A stretch of DNA of 64,000 nucleotides from Aeromicrobium sp. Root236 (GCF_001428805.1 NZ_LMIS01000001.1:1910976-1974975), one strand, 5' to 3'; shown: positions 8,636 to 17,475, counted from the first letter of the stretch. Notes: generated by a model from the sequence alone, not told the origin. Translations and numbers: made by a program.

Positions 8636-9028
8636 GTGGCCAACGAAGACCTGGTCCTGCTCCGCAGGGCACGCGACACGATGGATCGTGAGTATGCCAA
8701 GCCGCTCGACGTCGAGGCCCTGGCCCGCGTCGCGCTGATGTCGCCGGGCCACTTCTCGCGGAGCTTCCGCGCAGCGTTCGGCGAGACCCCGTACGGCTAC
8801 CTGATGACCCGCCGCATCGAGCGCGCCATGGCGCTGCTGCGGCGCGGCGACCTGTCGGTCACCGAAGTCTGCTTCGAGGTCGGCTGCGCGTCGCTCGGCA
8901 CGTTCAGCACCCGCTTCTCCGAGCTCGTCGGCGAGAGCCCCAGCGCCTACCGGGCCCGCGACCACGGCGACGACGAGGGCGTACCGGCGTGCATCGCCAA
9001 GGTGCTCACGCGGCCGCTGCGCCGCTGA
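8636..9028 (+). CDS. AraC-family small regulator
   Basis: A 130-residue protein that is little more than an AraC DNA-binding domain: LDVEALARVALMSPGHFSRSFRAAFGETPYGYLMTRRIERA is the first helix-turn-helix and SVTEVCFEVGCASLGTFSTRFSELVGESPSAYR the second. There is no separate ligand domain except a short tail. GTG 8636 is the only usable start (an in-frame stop lies six bases upstream). It is divergent from the MerR/aldo-keto reductase operon, sharing its 67-bp upstream gap. Target genes unknown. Confidence 0.87.
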   Translation: MANEDLVLLRRARDTMDREYAKPLDVEALARVALMSPGHFSRSFRAAFGETPYGYLMTRRIERAMALLRRGDLSVTEVCFEVGCASLGTFSTRFSELVGESPSAYRARDHGDDEGVPACIAKVLTRPLRR

Positions 9029-9134
9029 CGGCTACCCGAAGGTAATTTAGGTCTTCCCAAAGTGTGACGTACGCCACTAGGTTCGGTCGGGGCCCGCAGG
9101 GTCGGAGGGAGCACGACCGCCTAGGAGGCACCGC

Positions 9135-10349
9135 ATGTCGCTGGTCACCCGAGCACGTCCACTTGTCGGAGCGCTGAGTCTGGCGTTCGCCGCACTCACG
9201 CTCGTACCGGCACCGGCCCATGCCGACGGTCCCGGCAGCGGCACGCCGTACGTCGTGTCGGTCGGCGACTCCTACATCTCCGGTGAGGCCGGGCGGTGGG
9301 CCGGGTCGTCCAACGACAGCTCATCGCGGGCCGACGCGGGTGGCAGCACGGCGTACTTCGACAACGCGTCGAACACCGCCGAGCAGATCAACCGCTGCCA
9401 CCGCAGCAAGAGCGCCGAGATCTATATCGGCGGCGGGGTGCAGGGGCTCAACCTCGCGTGCTCGGGCGCCAAGACCGCGACGTCGGACGGCAGCGACTTC
9501 AAGCCCGGGCTCGACTTCTACGACAACGGCGCCGGCAAGCAGGGCCAGGCCAAGATGCTGCAGCAGTTCGCCGCGACCCACAACGTCACGATGGTCGCGG
9601 TGTCGATCGGCGGCAACGACTTCAACTTCGCGAGCGTCGTGCAGTCGTGCGTCGTCGACTTCCTGACGTCGCCGAGCTGGTGGAAGGACTACTGCAAGGA
9701 CGACAGCAGCGTCGTCGCCAACTTCACGAGCAGCAACGTCGCGGCGGTCAAGACGCGGATCGCGAATGCGTACACCAACATCCGGACCGCGATGCGCAAC
9801 GCCGGCTACGCCGACAGCTCGTGGACCCTGCTGGTGCAGAACTACCCGTCGCCGATCCCCAACGGCTCCGGCCTCCGCTACAGCCAGAGCGGCTACACCA
9901 GGCAGGACACCGGAGGCTGCGGGTTCTGGAACGCCGATGCCGACTGGGCCAACGCCACGGCGCTGCCGACGATCAACAGCACCGTGACCGGCGCGATCAG
10001 CCAGGCCGGCATCACGAACGCCAAGACGCTCGACCTGGCGTCGACGTTCAACGGCCGGCGGCTGTGCGAGAGCGGTGTCGGCCTGTACGAGGAGGTCGGC
10101 CTGGCCGGCTGGACGGCGCCGACGGCTGTCGATCGTACGGAGTGGGTCAACCAGATCCGTACCGTGACGACAGCCGGCAGCAGCCCGTACTACATCCAGG
10201 AGTCGCTGCACCCCAACTACTGGGGCCAGCTGGCCACGCGCTCGTGCGTCCGTCAGGCGTACAACGGCGGCGCACCCAGGAGCGGCGCCTGCGTGCGTAC
10301 GGGAACCGGCCTCACCTCGGCCGGCGAGCCCCGGATGACCCTGCAGTAA
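9135..10349 (+). CDS. Secreted SGNH/GDSL hydrolase
   Basis: A 404-residue exported enzyme. A signal peptide (hydrophobic core LVGALSLAFAALTL, cleavage after about APAHA) precedes block I GDSYISGE with the nucleophile Ser, block III GGND, and block V ESLHPNYWGQ with the catalytic His. The spacing fits secreted lipases/esterases of the SGNH clan rich in disulfide cysteines. AGGAGG lies seven bases before ATG 9135. Likely hydrolyses ester bonds outside the cell; the natural substrate is not evident. Confidence 0.88.
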   Translation: MSLVTRARPLVGALSLAFAALTLVPAPAHADGPGSGTPYVVSVGDSYISGEAGRWAGSSNDSSSRADAGGSTAYFDNASNTAEQINRCHRSKSAEIYIGGGVQGLNLACSGAKTATSDGSDFKPGLDFYDNGAGKQGQAKMLQQFAATHNVTMVAVSIGGNDFNFASVVQSCVVDFLTSPSWWKDYCKDDSSVVANFTSSNVAAVKTRIANAYTNIRTAMRNAGYADSSWTLLVQNYPSPIPNGSGLRYSQSGYTRQDTGGCGFWNADADWANATALPTINSTVTGAISQAGITNAKTLDLASTFNGRRLCESGVGLYEEVGLAGWTAPTAVDRTEWVNQIRTVTTAGSSPYYIQESLHPNYWGQLATRSCVRQAYNGGAPRSGACVRTGTGLTSAGEPRMTLQ

Positions 10350-10351
10350 AA

Positions 10352-10417
10352 CCCCCGCTGGGAGTGCGTTCCGGACGGTGATTCGCGACCGGAACGTCAC
10401 TCCCGGCGTGGGTGGGG
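10352..10417. repeat. Intergenic palindrome, possible diverged copy of the in-gene 67-bp element
   Basis: Left arm CGCTGGGAGTGCGTTCCGG (10356-10374) pairs with CCGGAACGTCACTCCCGGCG (10389-10408) with one bulge and one mismatch, around a 14-nt loop; flanking C and G runs extend the stem. It lies just after the SGNH hydrolase stop and may act as its terminator. Arm wording resembles the elements at 36954 and 39853. Confidence 0.55.
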
Positions 10418-10430
10418 TCAGACTGGGCCG

Positions 10431-12944
10431 GTGGCCATGGATCCGATCGAGCGCCTGCTGGAGCGGCCGCCTGACCTCCCGGTCGTCGCCGGTCTCGCCG
10501 CGGTCCGGGCAGCGCTGACCCGCGAGGGCGTCGTCGTGGTGCAGGCTCCGCCGGGCACCGGCAAGACCACGATGGTGCCCCCGGCCGTGGCGGCCCAGAC
10601 GCCCGGCCGGGTCGTCGTCACCCAACCGCGGCGCATCGCGGTGCGCGCGGCAGCGCGCCGGCTGGCCGGCCTGCTGGGCGAGCCGGTCGGTGGCACGGTC
10701 GGCTACAGCGTGCGCGGCGATCGCCAGGTCGGTGAGCGTACGCGGATCGAGTTCGTGACCACCGGCGTGCTGCTGCGGCGACTGCAGCGCGACCCGGAGC
10801 TGGTGGGTGTCGGTGCGGTGATCCTCGACGAGGTGCACGAGCGCCAGCTCGATGCCGACCTCACCCTGGCCTTCCTGCTCGACGTGCGGGCGACGTTGCG
10901 GGACGACCTGCGCCTGGTCGCGATGTCCGCCACGATCGAGGCCGAGCGCACGGCCGCCGCGCTCGGGGGCGACCGACCGGTGCGGGTCGTCGCCGTCCCG
11001 GGGACCTTGCACGACATCACGACTCACTGGTCGCCCCCGCCGCCGGGGGTGCTGCCGACCGACGAGCGTGGTGTCCCGCCGCGCTTCCTCGACCACGTCG
11101 CCGCGACGGTGCGACACGCGCTGACCGCCGACGCCGGTGACCTGCTCGTGTTCGCGCCGGGTGTCGGTGAGGTCTCGGGGCTGGTCCGCCGGTTGTCAGG
11201 CGTCGGTGACGTCGACGTGATCCCCCTGCACGGCCGGCTCCCCGCCCGCGAGCAGGATCTGGCGCTGTCGCCGGGACCGCGCCGCCGGATCGTCGTGTCC
11301 ACCGCGGTGGCGGAGTCCTCGCTGACCGTCCCGGGCGTACGCATCGTGGTCGATGCCGGCCTGTCGCGCGAACCGCGCACCGATCAGCGGCGCGGCCTGC
11401 CGGCACTCGTGACAGTGCGGGTCAGCAAGGCGGCGGCCGAGCAGCGAGCCGGACGTGCCGGCCGCGAGGCACCCGGCACGGTGCACCGGTGCTGGTCTCG
11501 CGCGGATCACGCCCACCTGTCCGATCACCCGGCCCCGGAGATCGCGGTCGCGGACCTGACCGGGTTCGCGCTCGAGCTCGCTGCCTGGGGCGCACCGGAT
11601 GGTGCCGGACTCGCGCTGCTCGATCCGCCGCCGGCCGTATCCATGGCCGCGGCGCGCCAGACCCTGTTGGGGCTCGGGGCCGTCGAGGCCTCCGGTGAGA
11701 TCACCGATCGTGGCCGGCAGATGGCGCGGGTCCCGGTCGACCCCCGGCTGGCCCGGGCCCTGATCGACGGCGCCGCACTCGTCGGCTCCCGTCGAGCGGC
11801 CGAGGTCGTCGCCCTGCTGGCCGACGACGTGCGCGCCCCGGGAGGCGACCTCGTCGCGGCGCTGCGCGCCGCGCGCCGAGGTGGTCCGGGCACGGCGTCC
11901 TGGAAGGACACCGCGCAGCGCCTCGAACGCTCGGTGCATCCGTCGGACCGCACCGACCTGACCGACGACCTCGCCGTGGGTGCCATCGTCGCCCTGGCCC
12001 ATCCCGCCCGTGTCGCACGCCTGCGGCCGGGCGGCTCGGCATACCTCATGGTCGGCGGCACGGGCGCGGCGTTCCGGCGCGGCGATCCCGCGCTCGCGGG
12101 GCTGCCGTGGATCGCGATCGCCGACGCAGAGCGCCGACCCGGAGCCACCGACGCGCAGATCCGGTCCGCCGCGCCCTTGCACGAGGACCTCGCCCTGGAG
12201 GCAGCCGCAAGCCTCTGGGGCGAGGTGGACGAGGTCACGTGGACCGACGGACGGCTCGTCGCTCGTCGCGTGACCAGACTGGGAGCGATCGAGCTCTCCT
12301 CCGTGCCGATCACGGATCCTGCTCCTGACCGGGTGGCCGCCGCGGTGCACGACGCTCTGGCCAAGGACGGACTCGCGATGCTGCCCTGGAGCGAGGCCGC
12401 GACGGCCCTGCGCGCCCGGCTCGGTTTCCTGCACCGCGCACTGGGCGAGCCGTGGCCCGATGTCAGCGACGCGGCGCTGCTCGACTCGATCGAGGTGTGG
12501 CTCGGCGCCGAGCTTGCCCGAGTGCGGAGCACGCGTGACCTGAGGCGCATCGACCTGCTGGCGGCCCTGCGCCGGCTGCTGCCGTGGCCCGCAGCCGGCC
12601 GCCTCGACGAGCTGGCGCCCGAGCGGCTGACCGTACCGAGTGGCTCCGCGGTGCGGGTCGAGTACGGCGAGACCGGGTCCGAGCAGCCGGTGCTCTCGGT
12701 CCGCATCCAGGAGGCGTTCGGTTGGTCGGCCACACCACGCATCGCCGACGGGCGGGTCCCGGTGCTGCTGCACCTGCTCACCCCGGCGCGCCGACCGGCT
12801 GCCGTCACGGCCGACCTCGAGTCGTTCTGGTCCGGGCCGTACCAACAGGTGCGCGCCGAGCTGCGCGGCCGCTACCCCAAGCACGCGTGGCCCGACGACC
12901 CGTGGTCGGCAGACCCTAGCGCGTCGGGTCGGCGCCGACCTTGA
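10431..12944 (+). CDS. hrpB: ATP-dependent helicase HrpB
   Basis: An 837-residue DEAH helicase of the HrpB family. Seen in order: Walker A PPGTGKTT (about 41-48), DEVHER motif II, SATIE motif III, the second RecA lobe with QRAGRAGR motif VI, then the HA2/OB region and the C-terminal HrpB domain (PWPAAGRLDELAPERL...PVLSVRIQEAFGW). Length matches the family. HrpB unwinds RNA in an ATP-dependent way; its cellular role is poorly defined. GTG 10431 is used; ATG 10437, two codons later, is an equal alternative. The 3' end overlaps a convergent oxidoreductase by 29 bp. Confidence 0.93.
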   Translation: MAMDPIERLLERPPDLPVVAGLAAVRAALTREGVVVVQAPPGTGKTTMVPPAVAAQTPGRVVVTQPRRIAVRAAARRLAGLLGEPVGGTVGYSVRGDRQVGERTRIEFVTTGVLLRRLQRDPELVGVGAVILDEVHERQLDADLTLAFLLDVRATLRDDLRLVAMSATIEAERTAAALGGDRPVRVVAVPGTLHDITTHWSPPPPGVLPTDERGVPPRFLDHVAATVRHALTADAGDLLVFAPGVGEVSGLVRRLSGVGDVDVIPLHGRLPAREQDLALSPGPRRRIVVSTAVAESSLTVPGVRIVVDAGLSREPRTDQRRGLPALVTVRVSKAAAEQRAGRAGREAPGTVHRCWSRADHAHLSDHPAPEIAVADLTGFALELAAWGAPDGAGLALLDPPPAVSMAAARQTLLGLGAVEASGEITDRGRQMARVPVDPRLARALIDGAALVGSRRAAEVVALLADDVRAPGGDLVAALRAARRGGPGTASWKDTAQRLERSVHPSDRTDLTDDLAVGAIVALAHPARVARLRPGGSAYLMVGGTGAAFRRGDPALAGLPWIAIADAERRPGATDAQIRSAAPLHEDLALEAAASLWGEVDEVTWTDGRLVARRVTRLGAIELSSVPITDPAPDRVAAAVHDALAKDGLAMLPWSEAATALRARLGFLHRALGEPWPDVSDAALLDSIEVWLGAELARVRSTRDLRRIDLLAALRRLLPWPAAGRLDELAPERLTVPSGSAVRVEYGETGSEQPVLSVRIQEAFGWSATPRIADGRVPVLLHLLTPARRPAAVTADLESFWSGPYQQVRAELRGRYPKHAWPDDPWSADPSASGRRRP

Positions 12945-13953
12945 CGAGCAGCTTGCCGAAGTTCTTGCCCTTGAGCAGGCCGATGAGCGCCTCCGGTGCG
13001 TTCTCGAGCCCCTCGACGACGTCCTCGCGATGGCGCAGCGAGCCGTCGCGCAGCCAGCCCGCGGCGTCAGCCTGGAACGCCGCCTGGTGGGTCTTGACGA
13101 ACCCGGTCTGGATGAAGCCACGCACCGTGAGGCCCTTCGTCAGGATCGCGGTCATGAGTCGCACCGACCGGTCCGGTCCGGCCGGCGGCTCGGTCTCGTT
13201 GTAGTGCGCGACGAGCCCGCAGACCGGCACCCGGGCGTACGTGTTGAGGCGTGGCAGGACCGCGTCCCACACGTGCCCGCCGACGTTCTCGAAGTACACG
13301 TCGATGCCGTCGGGCACAGCCGCCTTGAGGTCAGCCGCGAAGGTCGGCGACCGGTGGTCGAGCGCCACGTCGAAGCCGAGCTCCTCGAGCCAGGCCACCT
13401 TGGCGGCACCACCGGCGATGCCGACGGCGCGAGCACCCTTGATGCGCGCGATCTGACCGACCGCCGAACCGACCGGACCGGCAGCGGCGGCCACCACGAC
13501 GGTCTCGCCCGGCTGAGGCCGACCGATCTCGAGCAGCCCCGCGTACGCCGTGAAGCCCGGCATCCCGAGGACGCCCAGCGCGGTCGAGACCGGCGCCTGC
13601 TCCGGATCAAGCTTGCGGACGTGCCTGGCCGAGGCGACGCCGTACGACTGCCAGCCTCCGTAGGCCAGCACGACGTCGCCGGGCCGCAGCGAGTCGTCGT
13701 TCGACTCGACGACCTCGGCGACGATGCCGCCCTGCATCGGCTCGCCGACCTCGAACGGCGCGGCGTACGACTTGGCGTCGCTCATGCGCCCGCGCATGTA
13801 GGGGTCGAGCGACAGGTAGATCGTGCGGAGCAGGACCTCGCCCTCATCGGGCGTGGGGATCTCGACGGACTCGATCGTGAAGTTGTCGGAGGTCGGCTCG
13901 CCGTGGGGGCGGGAGGCCAGCAGGACGCGGGTGTTCTGCGCAGTGTCAGTCAT
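12916..13953 (-). CDS. NADP-dependent oxidoreductase (CurA/leukotriene B4 dehydrogenase type)
   Basis: A 345-residue zinc-free MDR reductase. The N-terminal SLDPYMRGRM motif and PMQGGIVAEVVES are typical of the CurA/prostaglandin reductase branch, followed by TAYAGLLEIGRPQPGETVVVAAAAGPVGSAVGQIA, the NADP Rossmann loop, and VYFENVGGHVWDAVLPRLN. Such enzymes reduce alpha,beta-unsaturated carbonyls. The start is the Met of MTDTAQN; an upstream in-frame GTG at 14016 would run into the divergent gene. Convergent overlap with hrpB means the two 3' ends share sequence. Confidence 0.9.
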   Translation of the reverse strand: MTDTAQNTRVLLASRPHGEPTSDNFTIESVEIPTPDEGEVLLRTIYLSLDPYMRGRMSDAKSYAAPFEVGEPMQGGIVAEVVESNDDSLRPGDVVLAYGGWQSYGVASARHVRKLDPEQAPVSTALGVLGMPGFTAYAGLLEIGRPQPGETVVVAAAAGPVGSAVGQIARIKGARAVGIAGGAAKVAWLEELGFDVALDHRSPTFAADLKAAVPDGIDVYFENVGGHVWDAVLPRLNTYARVPVCGLVAHYNETEPPAGPDRSVRLMTAILTKGLTVRGFIQTGFVKTHQAAFQADAAGWLRDGSLRHREDVVEGLENAPEALIGLLKGKNFGKLLVKVGADPTR

Positions 13954-14002
13954 CACGGTCGACCGTACCGGCGGCTCCCAGCGGGCCTGACAGGATGGGG
14001 GC

Positions 14003-14839
14003 ATGACCAACGGCACGACCTTCTGGCGCTCGATCGAGGCGGTCCACGACGTCGTCTACTTCACCCCGGACACCAAGCAGCGCTACGAGGCGCTCGGCCT
14101 CAAGGGCTACTGGATGGGCTACATGGCCTCGCGCTCGGCGGCCGTCGGCACCCCGGCGCCCGAGCTCGTGGTCGCGCTGTTCCAGGGGTTCGCGCCGCGC
14201 ATGGTCCACCGCGCCCTGCCCGATGCCTGGTCGATGGCGTCGCGCGACGAGGTCCTGGCGACGAGGTACGACCTGGCGCGTGACGCACTCGCTCCGGCGA
14301 CCGAGGGTGCCGACGTCGCGAGGCTCGCCAAGGAGCTGACGGCGATCACGCACGGCATCGACTTCGCCGGCAAGCCGCTCGCCGCCGCTCACCACTCCCT
14401 GCCGGAGCCCGATGACGACATCGGCCGCATCTGGCACGCCGCGACCGTGCTGCGCGAGTATCGCGGCGACTGCCACATCGCGGTGCTGACCTCGGCCGGC
14501 CTCGACGGCGCGGCCGCCAACGCCCTCGCCGTCGCCGCAGGTCTCGCCGGCGACCAGCAGCGCAGCATGCGGGGATGGACCGAGGACGAGTGGGCGGCGG
14601 CGATCAGCCGGCTGGCGACACGCGGCTGGGTCGACGGCGGCGGCACGATCACCGACACCGGCCGCTCGGCCCGGCAGCAGATCGAGGACACGACGGATCG
14701 CGTGTGTGCTGCCGGCATCGACCGCGAGGCCACCGGACGCACGATCACGATCGAGGAGCCGCTGCTCGCCCTCGCGCGCGCCGTCGAGGCGTCGGGCGTC
14801 GTCACGTACCCCAATCCCACGGGCGTACGTCGGCCGTAG
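14003..14839 (+). CDS. SCO6745-family protein
   Basis: A 278-residue protein of an actinobacterial family of unknown function. Characteristic stretches are AVHDVVYFTPDTKQRYEALGLKGYWMGYMASRSAAVG near the start, LPEPDDDIGRIWHAATVLREYRGDCHIAVL in the middle and a winged-helix-like C-terminal half (WTEDEWAAAISRLATRGWV...). The last part looks like a MarR-type wing, so nucleic-acid or ligand binding is possible but unproven. ATG 14003 follows GGGGGC. It sits 49 bases from the divergent MDR reductase and 16 bases before the LigD-type polymerase. Confidence 0.8.
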   Translation: MTNGTTFWRSIEAVHDVVYFTPDTKQRYEALGLKGYWMGYMASRSAAVGTPAPELVVALFQGFAPRMVHRALPDAWSMASRDEVLATRYDLARDALAPATEGADVARLAKELTAITHGIDFAGKPLAAAHHSLPEPDDDIGRIWHAATVLREYRGDCHIAVLTSAGLDGAAANALAVAAGLAGDQQRSMRGWTEDEWAAAISRLATRGWVDGGGTITDTGRSARQQIEDTTDRVCAAGIDREATGRTITIEEPLLALARAVEASGVVTYPNPTGVRRP

Positions 14840-14855
14840 GTCATACGGTGGGGCC

Positions 14856-15821
14856 ATGGCCAAGGCATCGTCGCCCGCGGTGGAGATCGAGGTGGACGAC
14901 AAGGTCGTGCGCGTCAGCAACCCCGATCGCGTCTACTTCCCCGAGCGCGGGTGGACCAAGCTCGACCTCGTCGACTACTACCTGGCGATCGGCGACGGCA
15001 TCGTCAACGCGCTCTACGAGCGGCCGTGCATGCTGCACCGCTTCCCCAAGGGCCTGGCCGGCGACAAGGTGCACCAGAAGAAGCTGCCGTCGGGCGCCCC
15101 GCCCTGGATCACGACCGTCAGCGTGCACTTCCCCCGCTACAACCGGGACGTCCACGAGCTCTGCGTGACCGAGCTCGCGCACGTCATCTGGGCGGTGCAG
15201 ATGTCGACCGTCGAGTTCCATCCGTGGAACAGCCGCAAGGCGGACGTAGAGAAGCCCGACGAGTGGCGCATCGACCTCGACCCGGGGCCGGAGTGCGACT
15301 TCGCGACCGTCAAGCGGGTCGCCCGCGTCGCCGAGGAGGTCCTCGACGAGCTCGGGGCGACGGGGTTCCCCAAGACCTCAGGCGGCAACGGCCTGCACAT
15401 CTACGTACGCATCAAGGCCGAGCACGAGTTCAAGCAGGTACGCCGTGCGGCACTCGCGTTCGCGCGCGAGGTCGAGCGCCGGGCACCCGACGACGTGACG
15501 ACGACGTGGTGGCGCAAGGACCGCGACCCGGCGCAGCTGTTCGTCGACTACAACCAGAACGCCCGCGACCACACGATCGCGGCGGCCTACTCGGTGCGCG
15601 GCTTCCCTGACGGCCGGGTGTCGACGCCGATCCGCTGGGACGAGGTCGACGACGTCGACCCGCACGACTTCACGATCGCGACGGTGCCGGCCCGCTTCGC
15701 CGAGCTCGGCGACCTCCATGCCGGCATCGACCAGGCGGTCTTCGACATCGCGCCGCTGCTGGAGTGGGCCGACCGGGACGAGCGCGAAGGCGCTGAGCCG
15801 CCGGCCGACCCGGAGGACTGA
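14856..15821 (+). CDS. LigD-type DNA repair polymerase (stand-alone POL domain)
   Basis: A 321-residue archaeo-eukaryotic-primase-like polymerase as found in LigD. Seen: NPDRVYFPERGWTKLDLVDYYL, LHRFPKGLAGDKVHQKKLP, the catalytic acidic pair in WRIDLDPGPECDF, the SGGNGLHIYVRI strand and the late TTWWRKDRDPAQLFVDYNQNARDHTIAAAYSVRG block. There is no ligase or phosphoesterase domain, so this is the stand-alone version common in actinobacteria. The role is NTP addition and gap filling in non-homologous end joining. No Ku gene is in the window. ATG 14856 chosen because upstream sequence lacks family similarity. Confidence 0.9.
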   Translation: MAKASSPAVEIEVDDKVVRVSNPDRVYFPERGWTKLDLVDYYLAIGDGIVNALYERPCMLHRFPKGLAGDKVHQKKLPSGAPPWITTVSVHFPRYNRDVHELCVTELAHVIWAVQMSTVEFHPWNSRKADVEKPDEWRIDLDPGPECDFATVKRVARVAEEVLDELGATGFPKTSGGNGLHIYVRIKAEHEFKQVRRAALAFAREVERRAPDDVTTTWWRKDRDPAQLFVDYNQNARDHTIAAAYSVRGFPDGRVSTPIRWDEVDDVDPHDFTIATVPARFAELGDLHAGIDQAVFDIAPLLEWADRDEREGAEPPADPED

Positions 15822-15823
15822 GG

Positions 15824-16252
15824 TCAGGCGACCTCGACGTCCAGGACGACGTCCACGTTGCCGCGGGTCGCGTTGGAGTAGGGGCACCACTCGTGGGCGA
15901 CGGCGACCGCCTTCTCGGCGTCCTCCTGCGAGACACCGGACATCTCGACACGCAGCGTCACGGCGAGGCCGAACCCGCCCAGGCCGTTGGGGCCGATGCC
16001 GACCTCGGCGGTGACGGCCGAGTCCGTCACGTCGACGCCGTGCTGCGACTTGCTCGCCTTGAGCGCCGAGTGGAAGCACGCCGCGTAGCCGGCAGCGAAC
16101 AGCTGCTCGGGGTTGGTCGCGCCGCCGGCGCCACCCATCTCGACCGGGATGCGGACGTCGGTGTCGACGAGGCCGTCGGTCGAGCGTACGTGGCCGTTGC
16201 GGCCGTCTCCGCTCGACGTGGCGACGGCGGTGTAGAGGATCTGCTCGGGCAT
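15824..16252 (-). CDS. ohr: Organic hydroperoxide resistance protein Ohr
   Basis: A 142-residue Ohr/OsmC-family peroxidase. The N-terminal YTAVATSSGDGRNGHV, the first reactive cysteine in GYAACFHSALK (about Cys60) and the second in HEWCPYSNATRGN (about Cys124) are all present. It reduces organic hydroperoxides using lipoylated partners in the cytoplasm. GGAGATCCAC precedes ATG 16252. Ohr is usually controlled by a MarR-type OhrR; here the divergent neighbour is a TetR-type gene and a 22-bp palindrome lies between them. Stop is two bases from the convergent polymerase gene. Confidence 0.95.
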   Translation of the reverse strand: MPEQILYTAVATSSGDGRNGHVRSTDGLVDTDVRIPVEMGGAGGATNPEQLFAAGYAACFHSALKASKSQHGVDVTDSAVTAEVGIGPNGLGGFGLAVTLRVEMSGVSQEDAEKAVAVAHEWCPYSNATRGNVDVVLDVEVA

Positions 16253-16272
16253 GTGGATCTCCTTGGATTGAG

Positions 16273-16294
16273 GTAGACTAACTAGTACGTCTAC
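16273..16294. promoter_or_regulatory. Palindromic operator between ohr and a TetR gene
   Basis: GTAGAC-TA-ACTAGT-AC-GTCTAC is a 22-bp dyad with perfect outer 6-bp arms and a palindromic ACTAGT centre. It lies 20 bases upstream of ohr and about 50 upstream of the TetR start, placed to repress both. Confidence 0.7.
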
Positions 16295-16344
16295 ATGAAT
16301 CAAAGCACGACCGTGGGACGATGGCAACCCGAAGGAGCGAGACG

Positions 16345-16911
16345 ATGCCGACCACCACCGCGCCCGTACGTGAGCGCATCCTGGACGCCGCGACGCGTCG
16401 CTACTACGCCGAGGGCATCCGGGCGGTCAGCGCCGACCGGCTCATCGCCGAGGCCGGCGTCTCCAAGGTCACGTTCTACCGCCACTTCCCCACCAAGGAC
16501 GACCTGATCGCGGCCTATCTGACGCAGCAGGTCGCCCACACCCAACAGCTCTTCACCGAGAAGCGTGCCGAGCTCGCGGGCGACGCGTGTGGCGTGCTGC
16601 GCTGGTACGCCGAGGGCGTCGGCGCGTTCGCCAGCTCGCCCGGCTTCCGCGGCTGCCCGTTCATCAACGCCGCTGCCGAGCTGTCGTCGCCGGACCACCC
16701 GGGTCACCGGATCGTGGCGGACAACCGCACCTGGCTCGTCACGCAGTTCGCCGAGCTGCTCGGCGAGCTCGGGGTCGACGAGGTCGAGACCAAGGCCGAG
16801 CAGCTCATGATGCTCCGCGACGGCGCTCTCGTCGCCGGCTACGTCGGCCGTACACCCGAGGCGGTCGCCGCCACGTTGACCGCCGCCGGCCGCGCGGTCA
16901 TCGGCTGCTGA
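16345..16911 (+). CDS. TetR-family regulator, divergent from ohr
   Basis: A 188-residue TetR protein. The DNA-binding domain RERILDAATRRYYAEGIRAVSADRLIAEAGVSKVTFYRHFPTKDDLIAAYL occupies residues 10-58; the ligand domain includes FASSPGFRGCPFINAAAEL with a conserved cysteine. AGGAG lies seven bases before ATG 16345, which is why the upstream ATG at 16321 was not used. Position and the palindrome at 16273-16294 suggest it represses ohr and itself, perhaps sensing peroxide through the cysteine; this last point is speculation. Confidence 0.9.
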   Translation: MPTTTAPVRERILDAATRRYYAEGIRAVSADRLIAEAGVSKVTFYRHFPTKDDLIAAYLTQQVAHTQQLFTEKRAELAGDACGVLRWYAEGVGAFASSPGFRGCPFINAAAELSSPDHPGHRIVADNRTWLVTQFAELLGELGVDEVETKAEQLMMLRDGALVAGYVGRTPEAVAATLTAAGRAVIGC

Positions 16912-16912
16912 C

Positions 16913-17473
16913 TCAGCCCTGCACGCGGTGCCGCAGGTAGACGACACCGGTGTCGAACCTGCGCTCCTCCAGCAGCTCCAGCCGCGCGCGGGTCTCGCGC
17001 GAGAACGCGGGCTTGCCGTCACCGACGACCACCGGGTGGACGAACAGGTGGCACTCGTCCACGAGGCCTGCGCTGAATGCGTGAGCAGCCAGGGCGGCCC
17101 CGCCGATCGTCAGGTCGCCGGTCGCCGACGCCTTCAGGTCGCGCACGATTGCGGGTTCGAAGCGCCGCTCCATCCGGGTGTCGGCCGTCGCGACCTCGTC
17201 CAGCGTCGTGGAGTAGACGACCTTGCTGCCGCGCTGCCACACGTTCGCGAACTCGGCCAGGAGGTCGGACTGGGCGGCCAGGGCGGGATCGGTCTCCCAC
17301 ACGGCCATCGACTCGTACAGCCGCCGGCCGTACAGCCAGGTGTCGACCGGGCGCACGAGATCCGTGATGAAGCTGAACAGCTCGTCGGAGGGATCCGACC
17401 AGTCGAACGCGCCGTCCGCATCCTCGATGTAGCCGTCGACGGAGACGTTCGTGATGTAGCTCAGCCGCGCCAT
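16913..17473 (-). CDS. Dihydrofolate reductase-family protein (RibD C-terminal type)
   Basis: A 186-residue protein with the RibD_C fold: MARLSYITNVSVDGYIEDADGAFDW at the start, TWLYGRRLYESM in the middle, KASATGDLTIGGAALAAHAF for the nucleotide site and VDECHLFVHPVVVGDGKPAF near the end. Such proteins are NADPH-dependent reductases of pterin- or flavin-like substrates, but the substrate here is unknown. ATG 17473 used; GTG 17479, two codons upstream, overlaps the TetR stop in a GTGA quartet and is equally possible. It is the second gene of an operon with the upstream TetR regulator. Confidence 0.87.
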   Translation of the reverse strand: MARLSYITNVSVDGYIEDADGAFDWSDPSDELFSFITDLVRPVDTWLYGRRLYESMAVWETDPALAAQSDLLAEFANVWQRGSKVVYSTTLDEVATADTRMERRFEPAIVRDLKASATGDLTIGGAALAAHAFSAGLVDECHLFVHPVVVGDGKPAFSRETRARLELLEERRFDTGVVYLRHRVQG

Positions 17474-17475
17474 GC

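Noticed and set aside
16321..16344. ATG 16321 as the start of the TetR gene beside ohr
   Set aside because: The AGGAG ribosome site lies correctly before ATG 16345 and would be inside the coding sequence if 16321 were used.
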